Below, piece after piece: positions 1-8,235 of a stretch of DNA of 64,000 bases (its first letter is position 1; the number at the start of each line of letters is the position of its first letter). Position numbers and translations under genes: made by a program. Source of the DNA: Sarcina sp034439435 (GTDB lineage Bacteria > Bacillota > Clostridia > Clostridiales > Clostridiaceae). The DNA lies in contig NZ_JAPCKJ010000006.1 of the NCBI RefSeq assembly GCF_034439435.1, positions 62,001-126,000 on the forward strand. The letters run 5' to 3'. The notes beneath the pieces are model-generated. The model was given only the letters and a program-made list of their open reading frames with translations, had not been told where the DNA came from and ran no database searches.

Positions 1-215
1 ACGCTGTTACTTTAGTATCTGCTTCAAGCTTAGATAAAGCTATAGAAGTTAAAGGAAGTAACAAAGAAGCTGCTAAAATCGTTGGAGATTTACTTGCTAA
101 AAGAGCTATAGAAAAAGGAATAACTGATGTAGTATTCGACAGAGGTGGATACGTATATCATGGAAGAGTTGAGGCTTTAGCTAGCGGAGCAAGAGAAGCC
201 GGATTAAAATTCTAA
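1..215 (+). CDS. rplR: 50S ribosomal protein L18, C-terminal part
   Basis: This is the 3' end of a gene that begins before the window; about 70 residues remain. They end in the typical L18 tail, with a glycine-tyrosine HGRV segment and the closing GAREAGLKF. L18 binds 5S rRNA in the large-subunit central protuberance. rpsE follows after 20 bases with its own AAGGAGG ribosome binding site, the usual spc-operon order. The call is secure; only the N-terminus is missing because of the window edge. Confidence 0.95.
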   Translation, partial: AVTLVSASSLDKAIEVKGSNKEAAKIVGDLLAKRAIEKGITDVVFDRGGYVYHGRVEALASGAREAGLKF

Positions 216-235
216 TCTACAAGGAGGGGAAATAC

Positions 236-733
236 ATGAGAATCGATCCTAGCACACTAGACCTTAAAGAAAAGGTTGTTAGTATAAGCAGAGTTACTAA
301 GGTTGTTAAGGGTGGTAGAAACTTCAGATTCAGTGCTTTAGTTGTTGTTGGAGACGAGAACGGACACGTTGGTGTTGGAACTGGTAAATCTATCGAAATC
401 CCAGAAGCAATAAGAAAAGGAATAGAAGATGCTAAGAAAAACTTAGTTGAAGTTTCAATAGTTGGAACTACTGTTCCTCATGAAATACACGGAAAATTCG
501 GTACAGGAGATGTACTTATAATGCCAGCTACTGAAGGTACAGGAGTTATAGCTGGAGGTCCTGCAAGATCAGTTCTTGAGTTAGCAGGATTAAAGGATGT
601 TAGAGCTAAATCATTAGGTTCAAACAACCCAAGAAACATGGTAAAAGCAACTATCAACGGATTAGCAAACTTAAGAACAGCTGAAGATATAGCTAAATTA
701 AGAGGAAAATCTGTTGAAGAGATATTAGGTTAG
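236..733 (+). CDS. rpsE: 30S ribosomal protein S5
   Basis: The 165-residue product is a full-length S5. It has the N-terminal double-stranded RNA-binding-like domain (about residues 10-75, with the VVKGGRNFRFSALVVVGD stretch) and the C-terminal S5 domain. S5 sits near the decoding centre of the small subunit and affects translational accuracy. The ATG is set by AAGGAGG about six bases upstream. It lies between rplR and rpmD, in standard spc order. Confidence 0.98.
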   Translation: MRIDPSTLDLKEKVVSISRVTKVVKGGRNFRFSALVVVGDENGHVGVGTGKSIEIPEAIRKGIEDAKKNLVEVSIVGTTVPHEIHGKFGTGDVLIMPATEGTGVIAGGPARSVLELAGLKDVRAKSLGSNNPRNMVKATINGLANLRTAEDIAKLRGKSVEEILG

Positions 734-744
734 GAGGGATAGCG

Positions 745-918
745 ATGCTAAAGGTAACATTAGTTAAAAGCTTAATTGGTAGAAAAAAAGACCATATCGC
801 TACTGCACATGCCCTTGGACTTAGAAAAATAGGTAAAACAGTAGAGCATGAGGAAACTCCTCAAATAAAAGGTATGATAAACAAAGTTAGTTATCTACTA
901 AAAGTTGAAGAAGCATAA
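745..918 (+). CDS. rpmD: 50S ribosomal protein L30
   Basis: A 57-residue gene directly after rpsE. The product starts MLKVTLVKSLIGRKKDH and has the short L30 ferredoxin-like fold sequence with the HALGLRKIGKTVEH core. TAGGAGGGATAGCG in front of the ATG overlaps the rpsE stop codon, so translation is probably coupled. L30 is a small large-subunit protein always found between rpsE and rplO in this operon. Length and order both fit. Confidence 0.96.
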   Translation: MLKVTLVKSLIGRKKDHIATAHALGLRKIGKTVEHEETPQIKGMINKVSYLLKVEEA

Positions 919-951
919 TTAAATAGAGTGTCAGAGGAGGTGTAATAACAT

Positions 952-1392
952 ATGAAACTTCATGAATTAAGCCCAGCAGCTGGTAGTAAATCAGCTCCTA
1001 AGAGAGTTGGTAGAGGTACTGGTTCAGGACTAGGAAGAAATGCCGGAAAAGGTGAAAAAGGTCAAAATGCTAGATCAGGTGGTGGAGTTAGACCAGGATT
1101 CGAAGGTGGTCAAATGCCATTATACAGAAGACTTCCAAAAAGAGGATTCACTAACCCATTTTCAAAACATTTTGTAACAATCAATGTTGATAGATTAAAC
1201 ATATTCGATAATGGAACAGAAGTTACTCCAGAATTACTATTAGAAAAAAGAGTAGTAAGTAAACTAATGGACGGAGTTAAGATCTTAGGAAATGGAAACA
1301 TAGAAAAGAACTTAACTATCGCAGGTTGCAAGTTATCAAAGCAAGCAGCTGAAAAAATAGTTGCAGCTGGAGGAAAAGTTGAGGTGAAATAA
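952..1392 (+). CDS. rplO: 50S ribosomal protein L15
   Basis: The product has 146 residues, the usual length. The basic glycine-rich N-terminal half (about residues 8-55, GRGTGSGLGRNAGKGEKGQ) threads into 23S rRNA, and the C-terminal globular half ends in KIVAAGGKVEVK. An AGGAGGTG site lies ahead of the ATG. The stop is two bases before the GTG start of secY, so the two genes are probably translationally coupled. Confidence 0.98.
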   Translation: MKLHELSPAAGSKSAPKRVGRGTGSGLGRNAGKGEKGQNARSGGGVRPGFEGGQMPLYRRLPKRGFTNPFSKHFVTINVDRLNIFDNGTEVTPELLLEKRVVSKLMDGVKILGNGNIEKNLTIAGCKLSKQAAEKIVAAGGKVEVK

Positions 1393-1394
1393 TC

Positions 1395-2672
1395 GTGCTA
1401 TCAACCCTACGTAATGCCTGGAAGGTTCAAGATTTAAGAAAAAAGATAATTTGGACTGTATTCTTAATAGCAATTTTCAGGATGGGAAGTTATATTCCTG
1501 TTCCTGGAATTGATACAGATAGTCTGAAAGCTTTAACACAATCAGGAGGCTTAGTAAGCTTCTATGATTTAATTTCTGGTGGTTCTTTTAGTAGATTTAG
1601 TATATTTGCTTTAGGTGTTGTACCATACATTAATGCTTCAATCATCATGCAACTTTTAACAGTTGCAATTCCTAAATTAGAGCAACTATCTAAAGAGGGA
1701 GATGACGGAAGAAAGAAAATCCAAAAGATAACTAGATATGCTTCAATTGTTATTGGAGCAATCACAGCTTATGGAACTTATGTGATAATTCACAATGTAG
1801 GAGCACTTAAGAGTAATTCTCCAGTTAGTATGTTTTTAATATTACTAACATTAGTAGTAGGATCAACTTTCCTAATGTGGTTAGGAGATCAAATTACTGT
1901 TAAAGGAGTAGGAAATGGTACCTCTTTGATAATATTTGCAAATATATTATCAAGTTTACCAATGACTGGTTATCAAATATATAACTTAAGTAAGATAGGT
2001 AAAATAAATATTGTTGAAGTAGCATTATTTATTTTCTTTACATTAGCTTTATTAGCAGGTGTAATTTACTTATCATTAGCTGAAAGAAGAATCCCTGTAC
2101 AGTATGCAGGTAAAGCCGTAGGTAATAAAATGATGAAGGGACAATCAACTCATATTCCATTAAGTATTATTGGAACAACTGTTATAGCAATAATCTTTGC
2201 TATGTCTGTTATGAGTTTCCCAACAACTATAGCTCAATTCTTCCCAGAAGCTGGATGGTCACAATGGATTACAGGATCTTCTTACAGTCCTTTCAATGCA
2301 AAGACTTGGATGTATCCAGTATTATATTCATTACTGACTATATTCTTTACTTGGTTCTATACTCAAATAACATTTAAGCCAGATGAAATGGCTGAGAATA
2401 TGCATAAATCATCAGGTTTCATTCCTGGAATAAGACCTGGTAAACCAACAGAGATTTATTTAGAGAAAGTATTAAATAGAATTTCAATGTTTGGTGGATG
2501 TTTTGCTGCGTTTATAGCGGTAGTTCCTATCTTAGTTGCAAACTATACTCCTTTTGAAGGAATACAGTTTGGAGGAACATCACTGTTAATCTTAGTTTCA
2601 GTTTCATTAGAAATAATGAGACAGTTAGAATCTCAATTAACAATGAGACATTACCAAGGATTCTTAAAATAG
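1395..2672 (+). CDS. secY: preprotein translocase channel subunit SecY
   Basis: This 425-residue protein is the membrane channel of the Sec translocon. The sequence shows about ten hydrophobic helices, the N-terminal GSYIPVPGID segment, the plug region around FSRFSIFALG, and the cytoplasmic loops RRIPVQYAGK and PGIRPGKPTE used by SecA and the ribosome. The start is GTG, with GAGGTG lying inside the end of rplO. Length and position before adk match other Firmicutes. Mutations here are usually lethal, so it should be essential. Confidence 0.98.
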   Translation: MLSTLRNAWKVQDLRKKIIWTVFLIAIFRMGSYIPVPGIDTDSLKALTQSGGLVSFYDLISGGSFSRFSIFALGVVPYINASIIMQLLTVAIPKLEQLSKEGDDGRKKIQKITRYASIVIGAITAYGTYVIIHNVGALKSNSPVSMFLILLTLVVGSTFLMWLGDQITVKGVGNGTSLIIFANILSSLPMTGYQIYNLSKIGKINIVEVALFIFFTLALLAGVIYLSLAERRIPVQYAGKAVGNKMMKGQSTHIPLSIIGTTVIAIIFAMSVMSFPTTIAQFFPEAGWSQWITGSSYSPFNAKTWMYPVLYSLLTIFFTWFYTQITFKPDEMAENMHKSSGFIPGIRPGKPTEIYLEKVLNRISMFGGCFAAFIAVVPILVANYTPFEGIQFGGTSLLILVSVSLEIMRQLESQLTMRHYQGFLK

Positions 2673-2698
2673 AAATACAAGTTATGGAGATGATGCCC

Positions 2699-3349
2699 GT
2701 GAAGATAGTTTTATTAGGTCCTCCTGGAGCAGGAAAAGGAACACAGGCAAAATCAATTAGTAATAGATATTCAATTCCTCATATATCTACTGGAGATATT
2801 TTTAGAAAGAATATTTCTGAGAATACTCCTTTAGGTATTGAGGCTAAAACATACATGGACAATGGACAGTTAGTTCCAGATGAAGTAACTATAAACATGG
2901 TAAAAGATAGACTTCAGCAAGATGATTGTAAAAACGGATATCTGTTAGATGGTTTCCCAAGAACAGTTCATCAAGCAGAGGCTTTAGATAATTTCTTAAG
3001 TGAAAGAGGCGAGTCAATAGACACAGCTCTTTTAATAGAAGTACCTAAAGAATTCATACTTGAAAGAATGACAGGAAGAAGAGTTTGTCCTTCATGTGGA
3101 GCAAGTTATCACATAAAGTTTAATCCACCAGCTAATGATGGAAAATGTGATCTTTGCGGATCAGATGTTATCCAAAGAAAAGATGACACTGAGGAAACAG
3201 TGAAAGAAAGACTTGATGTGTACGAAAATCAAACACAACCATTAATTGATTTTTATGAAAACAAAAAGCAACTTTCAGTAGTAGATGGAACACAAGCAAT
3301 AAACGAGGTCTTTGAGAGTATCTGTAAAATATTAGGGAGCGACAAGTAA
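2699..3349 (+). CDS. adk: adenylate kinase
   Basis: Adenylate kinase interconverts ATP plus AMP and two ADP in the cytoplasm. The P-loop GPPGAGKGTQ is at residues 7-16, the AMP-binding DGFPRT follows, and the LID domain carries four cysteines in two CxxC pairs (CPSCG and CDLCG), so it is the zinc-binding long form. I chose the GTG at 2699, giving MKIVLLGPPG and 216 residues, because GGAG sits about nine bases ahead. An in-frame ATG at 2684 would add five residues with no ribosome binding site. Its stop overlaps the ATG of map. Confidence 0.95.
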   Translation: MKIVLLGPPGAGKGTQAKSISNRYSIPHISTGDIFRKNISENTPLGIEAKTYMDNGQLVPDEVTINMVKDRLQQDDCKNGYLLDGFPRTVHQAEALDNFLSERGESIDTALLIEVPKEFILERMTGRRVCPSCGASYHIKFNPPANDGKCDLCGSDVIQRKDDTEETVKERLDVYENQTQPLIDFYENKKQLSVVDGTQAINEVFESICKILGSDK

Positions 3350-4098
3350 TGATAATTCTTAAGAATGAGAATGAAATCGACCTAATGAGGAAAGCAGGAA
3401 AGCTTCTTGGAGAAACACTTAACCTGCTTAAGGAGAAAGTAAGACCTGGTATTACTACTACGGAATTAGATAGAATAGCTGAAGAGTTTATAACTAAGCA
3501 TGGAGCTACACCATCCTTTAAGGGATTGTATGGTTTTCCAGCTTCATTATGTATATCTGTTAATAATCAAGTAATTCATGGTTTCCCAGGAAGTTATGAA
3601 TTAAAAGATGGAGACATTGTTTCTATTGATTGTGGAGTTTGTCTAAATGGATTTCACAGTGATGCTGCTAGAACTTTTGGTGTTGGAAATATATCAGAAG
3701 AAGCGGAAAAGCTTATTAGAATTACTGAAGATTCCTTTTTTAAAGGAATAGAGAAGGCATATGTAGACAATAGATTAACGGATATTTCTAATGAAATACA
3801 GCAATATGTTGAAGCAAATGGATTTTCTGTTGTTAGAGACTTTGTAGGACATGGAATTGGCCGAAAAGTACATGAAGATCCTGAAGTTCCTAATTTCGGT
3901 AGACCAGGCAGAGGTCCAAAGTTAATGGCAGGAATGGTGTTAGCTATTGAACCAATGGTAAACATAGGATCATATAGAGTTAAGACTTTAGATGATGGCT
4001 GGACAGTAATAACAGCAGATGGTAAACTTTCTGCACATTATGAAAATACAGTTGCAATTTTACCTAATGGTCCTGAAATATTAACACTTGTAAAATAG
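3349..4098 (+). CDS. map: methionine aminopeptidase, type I
   Basis: It removes the initiator methionine from new proteins. The 249-residue product is a type Ia enzyme with no N-terminal zinc extension. The five metal ligands are visible as SIDCGV and HSDAAR (Asp pair), the VGHGIG histidine, the AIEPMV glutamate and the final HYENTV glutamate. The ATG overlaps the adk stop (TAATG). It belongs to the spc operon, next to the genes that make the substrate proteins. Confidence 0.97.
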   Translation: MIILKNENEIDLMRKAGKLLGETLNLLKEKVRPGITTTELDRIAEEFITKHGATPSFKGLYGFPASLCISVNNQVIHGFPGSYELKDGDIVSIDCGVCLNGFHSDAARTFGVGNISEEAEKLIRITEDSFFKGIEKAYVDNRLTDISNEIQQYVEANGFSVVRDFVGHGIGRKVHEDPEVPNFGRPGRGPKLMAGMVLAIEPMVNIGSYRVKTLDDGWTVITADGKLSAHYENTVAILPNGPEILTLVK

Positions 4099-4186
4099 TT
4101 TTAATATATATTGCTTAGTTATAAATTAACATTTGCCTATAAGGAATTTGTAGTTTATGACTAAGGTAATCTTTGAGGTGGATAAG

Positions 4187-4465
4187 TTGCAAGAAACTCA
4201 CTTAATTGGTAAATTAGTTACTTCAAATGCTGGTAGAGATGCAGGAAAATCATATATTGTGGTTGGATCAGCAGGTGAATATCTACTAGTAGCTAATGGA
4301 GCAACTAAAACCATGGAAATGCCAAAAAAGAAAAAAATAAAACATGTAGTGCTTACTGAGATATTGGATGATGAATTAAAATCAGGTATAATATCAAAGG
4401 ATAAGAATATAAATCTTAAAATAAAAAGATTTTTAAAGCTTAATCGCACTAACAAGGAGGTTTGA
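4187..4465 (+). CDS. KOW-domain RNA-binding protein (L14e/L27e-like)
   Basis: A small protein of about 92 residues with an N-terminal KOW-like segment (LVTSNAGRDAGKSYIVVG) and a lysine-rich middle (PKKKKIKHVV). It resembles the clostridial proteins annotated as L14E/L6E/L27E-like and found between map and infA. Its exact role is not known; ribosome or RNA binding is inferred. I prefer the TTG at 4187, because GAGGTG lies six bases upstream and homologues begin near this point. An ATG at 4157 would add ten residues. The stop is seven bases before infA. Confidence 0.8.
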   Translation: MQETHLIGKLVTSNAGRDAGKSYIVVGSAGEYLLVANGATKTMEMPKKKKIKHVVLTEILDDELKSGIISKDKNINLKIKRFLKLNRTNKEV

Positions 4466-4472
4466 TTACCTT

Positions 4473-4691
4473 ATGTCAAAAAGTGATATAATTGAAATGC
4501 AAGGTACGGTTTTAGAATCCCTACCAAATGCAATGTTTGAAGTTGAATTAGAGAGTGGGCATAAAATTTTAGCACATATCTCAGGAAAGTTAAGAATGAA
4601 CTTCATAAGAATTTTACCAGGAGATAAGGTTACTGTGGAACTTTCACCATATGACCTAACAAGAGGTAGAATTACATGGAGAGCAAAATAA
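4473..4691 (+). CDS. infA: translation initiation factor IF-1
   Basis: The 72-residue protein is full-length IF-1, a single OB fold that blocks the ribosomal A site during initiation. It has the typical SKSDIIEMQGTVLE start, the core HISGKLRMNFIRILPGD and the end RITWRAK. AAGGAGG precedes the ATG and overlaps the end of the upstream KOW gene. The next gene, rpmJ, starts 12 bases after its stop. Confidence 0.98.
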   Translation: MSKSDIIEMQGTVLESLPNAMFEVELESGHKILAHISGKLRMNFIRILPGDKVTVELSPYDLTRGRITWRAK

Positions 4692-4703
4692 GGAGGGTTA
4701 GCG

Positions 4704-4817
4704 ATGAAAGTAAGACCATCAGTTAAGCCTATTTGCGAAAAGTGCAAAGTTATAAGAAGAAAAGGAAGAGTAATGGTAATCTGTGAAAATCCTAAGCACA
4801 AACAAAAACAAGGCTAA
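4704..4817 (+). CDS. rpmJ: 50S ribosomal protein L36, zinc-binding form
   Basis: A 37-residue gene starting MKVRPSVKPICEKCKV. The zinc ribbon is intact, with Cys11, Cys14, Cys27 and His32, so this is the C+ form. AGGAGGGTTAGCG precedes the ATG. It is the last gene of the spc transcription unit before a 236-base gap. The zinc dependence of this protein is of interest because a zinc-free S4 paralogue is encoded at 24831. Confidence 0.96.
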   Translation: MKVRPSVKPICEKCKVIRRKGRVMVICENPKHKQKQG

Positions 4818-4838
4818 TAGGTAAATAAAACATAATAA

Positions 4839-4873
4839 AAAGGTCAATTGGGAGCGAATTCTTATTGACTTTT
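4839..4873 (+). terminator. possible weak terminator after rpmJ
   Basis: AAAGGTCAAT and ATTGACTTTT can pair over ten base pairs (one G-U) around a 15-base loop, followed by a short T-rich run. It would end or thin out spc transcription before rpsM. The tract of T is poor, so read-through into the alpha operon is likely. Confidence 0.4.
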
Positions 4874-4920
4874 ATTTAAAAGTAAAATATGATTATATAG
4901 GCATTTAAATAATAGCAAGT

Positions 4921-4967
4921 AAATTTTAGGTGCGGCTGTGATGGGTAAAACCATCAACCTAAAATTT
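4921..4967 (+). promoter_or_regulatory. stem-loop leader upstream of rpsM, candidate S4-binding autoregulatory RNA
   Basis: An 11-bp outer stem (4921-4931 with 4957-4967) and a 6-bp inner stem (TGATGG with CCATCA) stack around a one-sided seven-base bulge GCGGCTG, with a GTAAAA loop. The structure lies 86 bases before rpsM, in the leader of the operon that contains rpsD. S4 represses the equivalent operon in E. coli, and S4 leaders of other shapes are known in Firmicutes. That this hairpin binds S4 is inference. It has no T-run and is not a terminator. Confidence 0.6.
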
Positions 4968-5053
4968 TAAATATAAATAAACAATAGAGCAATTGAGTTA
5001 CTTATTTAATGTAAATCAATTTCGTATTTTAATTACCAGGAGGTGTAACATTA

Positions 5054-5419
5054 ATGGCAAGAATAGCAGGTATCGACCTACCAAGAGAAAAAAGAGTTGA
5101 AATAGGTCTAACTTATATATATGGTATAGGATTACCTACATCACAAAAAATTCTTGAAGTAACTGGAGTTAATCCTGATACAAGAGTTAAGGATCTTACT
5201 GAGGACGAAGTAAACTCAATAAGAAACTACATTAAAGAATTAACAGTTGAAGGTGACTTAAGAAGAGAAGTTGCTTTAAACATAAAGAGATTAGTTGAGA
5301 TTGGTTCATACAGAGGAATCAGACATAGAAAAGGTCTTCCACTTAGAGGACAAAAAACTAAGACTAATGCTAGAACTAGAAAAGGTCCTAAGAAGACAAT
5401 AGCTAATAAGAAGAAATAG
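5054..5419 (+). CDS. rpsM: 30S ribosomal protein S13
   Basis: The 121-residue S13 opens with MARIAGIDLPREKRVEIGLTY and ends in the basic tail that reaches between tRNAs at the subunit interface (GQKTKTNARTRKGPKK). The helix-two turn-helix motif lies around residues 14-60. AGGAGGTGTAAC precedes the ATG. It is the first gene of the alpha operon. Any leader control at 4921-4967 would act on it first. Confidence 0.98.
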   Translation: MARIAGIDLPREKRVEIGLTYIYGIGLPTSQKILEVTGVNPDTRVKDLTEDEVNSIRNYIKELTVEGDLRREVALNIKRLVEIGSYRGIRHRKGLPLRGQKTKTNARTRKGPKKTIANKKK

Positions 5420-5435
5420 TTAAGGAGGGAAGACA

Positions 5436-5831
5436 ATGGCAGCTCAAAAAGTTAAAAAAACTAGAAGAAGAAAAGAAAGAAAAAATGTTGAGCATGGTGC
5501 AGCACACATCCAATCAACATTCAATAACTCAATAGTTACTTTAACTGATGCAAAAGGAAATGCATTAGCATGGGCAAGTGCTGGTGGACTTGGATTCAAA
5601 GGTTCAAGAAAAAGCACACCATTTGCAGCTCAAATGGCAGCTGAAACAGCAGCTAAAGCAGCTATGGAACACGGATTAAAAAGCGTTGAGGTTTACGTAA
5701 AAGGACCAGGTGCTGGAAGAGAAGCAGCTATAAGAAGCTTACAAGCAGCTGGATTAGAAGTTACTTTAATAAAAGATGTAACTCCAATTCCACACAATGG
5801 ATGTAGACCACCAAAAAGAAGAAGAGTTTAG
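5436..5831 (+). CDS. rpsK: 30S ribosomal protein S11
   Basis: The 131-residue product is S11, a platform protein of the small subunit next to the mRNA exit. It has the basic N-terminus ([11 protein letters not shown]), the [16 protein letters not shown] core and the ending [26 protein letters not shown] precedes the ATG. It sits 16 bases after rpsM, in fixed alpha-operon order. Confidence 0.98.
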
Positions 5832-5854
5832 TAACGTCACGGGAGGTGTAATGA

Positions 5855-6475
5855 ATGGCAAGATATACTGGAGCTACATGTAAGTTATGTAGAAGAGAAG
5901 GTATGAAATTATTCCTAAAAGGGGATAGATGTTATACAGATAAATGTGCTTTCGTTAGAAGAAGCTATGCACCAGGACAACACGGAGCAAGCAGAAAGAA
6001 ATTATCTAACTACGGAACACAATTAAGAGAAAAGCAAAAAGCTAAGAGAATATACGGAGTTCTTGAAGGTCAGTTCAGAAACACATATGAAAGAGCTGAA
6101 AAAATGAGAGGAATCGCCGGTGAAAACTTACTTAAGTTATTAGAAATGAGATTAGATAACGTTGTTTACAGATTAGGATATGGTGCTTCAAGAACAGAAG
6201 CTAGACAATTAGTAAACCATGGTCATTTCTTAGTAAATGGTAAAAAAGTTGATATAGCATCATTCAAAGTATCAGTTAACGATGTTATAACAGTTTGTGA
6301 AAAGAGCAGAGGATCAGAAAGATTCAAAATGTTTGCTGAAAATCCAAAAGCTTTACCAAAATGGTTAGAAGCTAACGTTGAAAACTTCGAAGGTAAAGTT
6401 GTTGCTGAACCTGCAAGAGAAGATATCGATGTACCAGTTAACGAGACTCTAATCGTCGAGTTATACAGCAAATAA
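5855..6475 (+). CDS. rpsD: 30S ribosomal protein S4, zinc-binding (C+) form
   Basis: The 206-residue S4 nucleates small-subunit assembly. Its N-terminus has four cysteines (Cys9, Cys12, Cys26, Cys31) in the zinc-binding C+ pattern, followed by the APGQHG segment and an S4 RNA-binding domain at about residues 95-160. A second S4-like gene at 24831 lacks these cysteines. In other bacteria S4 from this operon represses its own operon. The ATG follows GGGAGGTG. Confidence 0.98.
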   Translation: MARYTGATCKLCRREGMKLFLKGDRCYTDKCAFVRRSYAPGQHGASRKKLSNYGTQLREKQKAKRIYGVLEGQFRNTYERAEKMRGIAGENLLKLLEMRLDNVVYRLGYGASRTEARQLVNHGHFLVNGKKVDIASFKVSVNDVITVCEKSRGSERFKMFAENPKALPKWLEANVENFEGKVVAEPAREDIDVPVNETLIVELYSK

Positions 6476-6559
6476 TAATTAATGATCTTAAGAGTACTTT
6501 TACAATTGGATCAGTTGCCCTCATAAGGTTGCCATTTTTATATTAAGGAGGGTTTTTAA

Positions 6560-7507
6560 ATGTTAGAAATAGAAAAGCCAGTAATTCAATGTGTTGAATC
6601 AAACGATAACGGAACATATGGTAAGTTTGAGATTGAACCATTAGAAAGAGGTTATGGAATAACTCTTGGTAATGCATTAAGAAGAATATTACTTTCTTCT
6701 TTACCTGGAGTAGCTCCAACTTCAGTTAAAATAGATTCAGTTCTTCATGAATTTTCAACAATAACAGGTGTTAAAGAAGATGTTACAGAGATAATCTTAA
6801 ATCTTAAAATGTTAGCACTTACTATGGAAGGTGAAGGACCAAAAACTATTTATATTGATGCTCAAGGACCAGGTGTTGTGACTGGAGCAGATATAAAAAC
6901 AGATGGTGATGTAGAAGTTGTAAACAAAGATCTACATATCGCTACATTAGACAACGATGGTAAGTTATATATGGAAATCGTAGTTAATAGAGGAAGAGGA
7001 TATGTTACTCAAAACAAAAATAAAACAGAAGATCTTCCATTATCAGCTATAGCTATAGATTCTATATACACTCCTGTAAAGAGAGTTAATTTCTCTGTTC
7101 AAAATACAAGAGTTGGTCAAATTACTGACTATGATAAACTTACATTAGAGATTTGGACTAATGGAACTATAAGAATAGAAGAAGCGATTTCATTATCAGC
7201 TAAAATTCTTATAGAGCACTTCAAATTATTCATGACTTTAACTGACAACGCTAATGATGTTGAGATAATGATTGAAAAAGAAGAAGATAAAAAAGAAAAA
7301 GCTTTAGAGATGACTATAGAAGAGCTTGACTTATCAGTAAGATCATACAATTGCTTAAAAAGAGCAGGTATAAACACTGTTCAAGAGCTTGCGGGCAAGA
7401 GCATGGATGATATGATGAAAGTTAGAAACTTAGGTAAGAAGTCTCTAGAAGAAGTAGAAAGAAAGTTAAACGAGTTAGGCTTAAATTTAAGACTAAATGA
7501 CGAGTAG
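6560..7507 (+). CDS. rpoA: RNA polymerase alpha subunit
   Basis: The 315-residue alpha subunit has the N-terminal dimerisation domain (about 1-230, with RGYGITLGNALRRILLSSLPG) and the C-terminal DNA- and activator-binding domain (about 248-315, with RSYNCLKRAGINTVQEL and RNLGKKSLEEV). The two are joined by an acidic-basic linker. An 84-base gap separates it from rpsD, and AAGGAGGG precedes the ATG. Co-transcription with ribosomal genes is conserved. Confidence 0.98.
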   Translation: MLEIEKPVIQCVESNDNGTYGKFEIEPLERGYGITLGNALRRILLSSLPGVAPTSVKIDSVLHEFSTITGVKEDVTEIILNLKMLALTMEGEGPKTIYIDAQGPGVVTGADIKTDGDVEVVNKDLHIATLDNDGKLYMEIVVNRGRGYVTQNKNKTEDLPLSAIAIDSIYTPVKRVNFSVQNTRVGQITDYDKLTLEIWTNGTIRIEEAISLSAKILIEHFKLFMTLTDNANDVEIMIEKEEDKKEKALEMTIEELDLSVRSYNCLKRAGINTVQELAGKSMDDMMKVRNLGKKSLEEVERKLNELGLNLRLNDE

Positions 7508-7523
7508 GTGAGGAGGTAAAGCC

Positions 7524-7865
7524 ATGGCAGGATATCGTAAGTTAGGTCGTCCTACTGATCAAAGAAAAGCTATGCTTAGAAATCTTGTTACAAGCTTCTT
7601 AAAGCATGGTAAAATAGAAACTACTGAAACAAGAGCTAAGGAAACTAGAAGCCTTGCAGAAAAAATGATCACTCTTGCAAAAAGAGGAGATTTACACGCA
7701 AGAAGACAAGTATTAGCATTTGTTACAGAAGAAGAAGTTGTTAAAAACTTATTTGACAACATAGCTCCAAAGTACGCTGAGAGAAACGGTGGATACACTA
7801 GAATGTACAAAGTTGGTCCTAGAAGAGGAGACGGAGCTGAAGTTGTTATACTTGAATTAGTATAA
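7524..7865 (+). CDS. rplQ: 50S ribosomal protein L17
   Basis: The 113-residue L17 is the last gene of the alpha operon. Its start AGYRKLGRPTDQRKAMLRNL and its end YTRMYKVGPRRGDGAEVVILEL are typical of the short bacterial form. GTGAGGAGGTAAAGCC precedes the ATG, 16 bases after rpoA. A strong terminator follows 14 bases after the stop. Confidence 0.98.
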   Translation: MAGYRKLGRPTDQRKAMLRNLVTSFLKHGKIETTETRAKETRSLAEKMITLAKRGDLHARRQVLAFVTEEEVVKNLFDNIAPKYAERNGGYTRMYKVGPRRGDGAEVVILELV

Positions 7866-7878
7866 TATATTTCTTTAG

Positions 7879-7909
7879 AGAGGATTAAGTTTTTGCTTAG
7901 TCCTCTTTT
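7879..7909 (+). terminator. rho-independent terminator of the alpha operon
   Basis: AGAGGATTAAG pairs with CTTAGTCCTCT over 11 base pairs (one G-T) around a six-base loop, followed by a T-run. It comes directly after rplQ and closes the ribosomal block. Confidence 0.9.
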
Positions 7910-8235
7910 GTCATATAAAATAATAATTATAGGGTACTTGTACTAACATATGAAGTTTAAAATTCAAGTCATATTATGGTGGTAAATTAGTAGCTTATTA
8001 AATGTTTAAAGAAACTTTTAATAAATATATTTTAAGTTTCAAGAAAGATAATTTTATATAAAGGGTTAAAATAAGGAAATATCTATTTACAAAATAAAAT
8101 TATTAATAGTATTATTTTATAAGTAGGTATTTTTTTTATACCTAAAATAATTTTTTGAATTTAATACATATTGAGAAAAGGAGTTAATTACTTTTAACTC
8201 TAACTACTTTAGATTTAGCTTTATAGGAGGCTAGT
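7910..8235. other. AT-rich gap before the ECF genes
   Basis: No open frame looks coding here. The stretch holds a small hairpin with an all-T loop (TAGGTAT at 8124-8130 pairing with ATACCTA at 8138-8144). A second possible stem is GAGTTAA with TTAACTC near 8181-8200, shortly before the ecfA1 start. Either could be a transcription pause or leader element. I recognise no known riboswitch. Confidence 0.4.

Noticed and set aside
4466..4801. Minus-strand frame of 111 codons opposite infA and rpmJ
   Set aside because: It crosses two certain plus-strand genes and has no start signal or domain.
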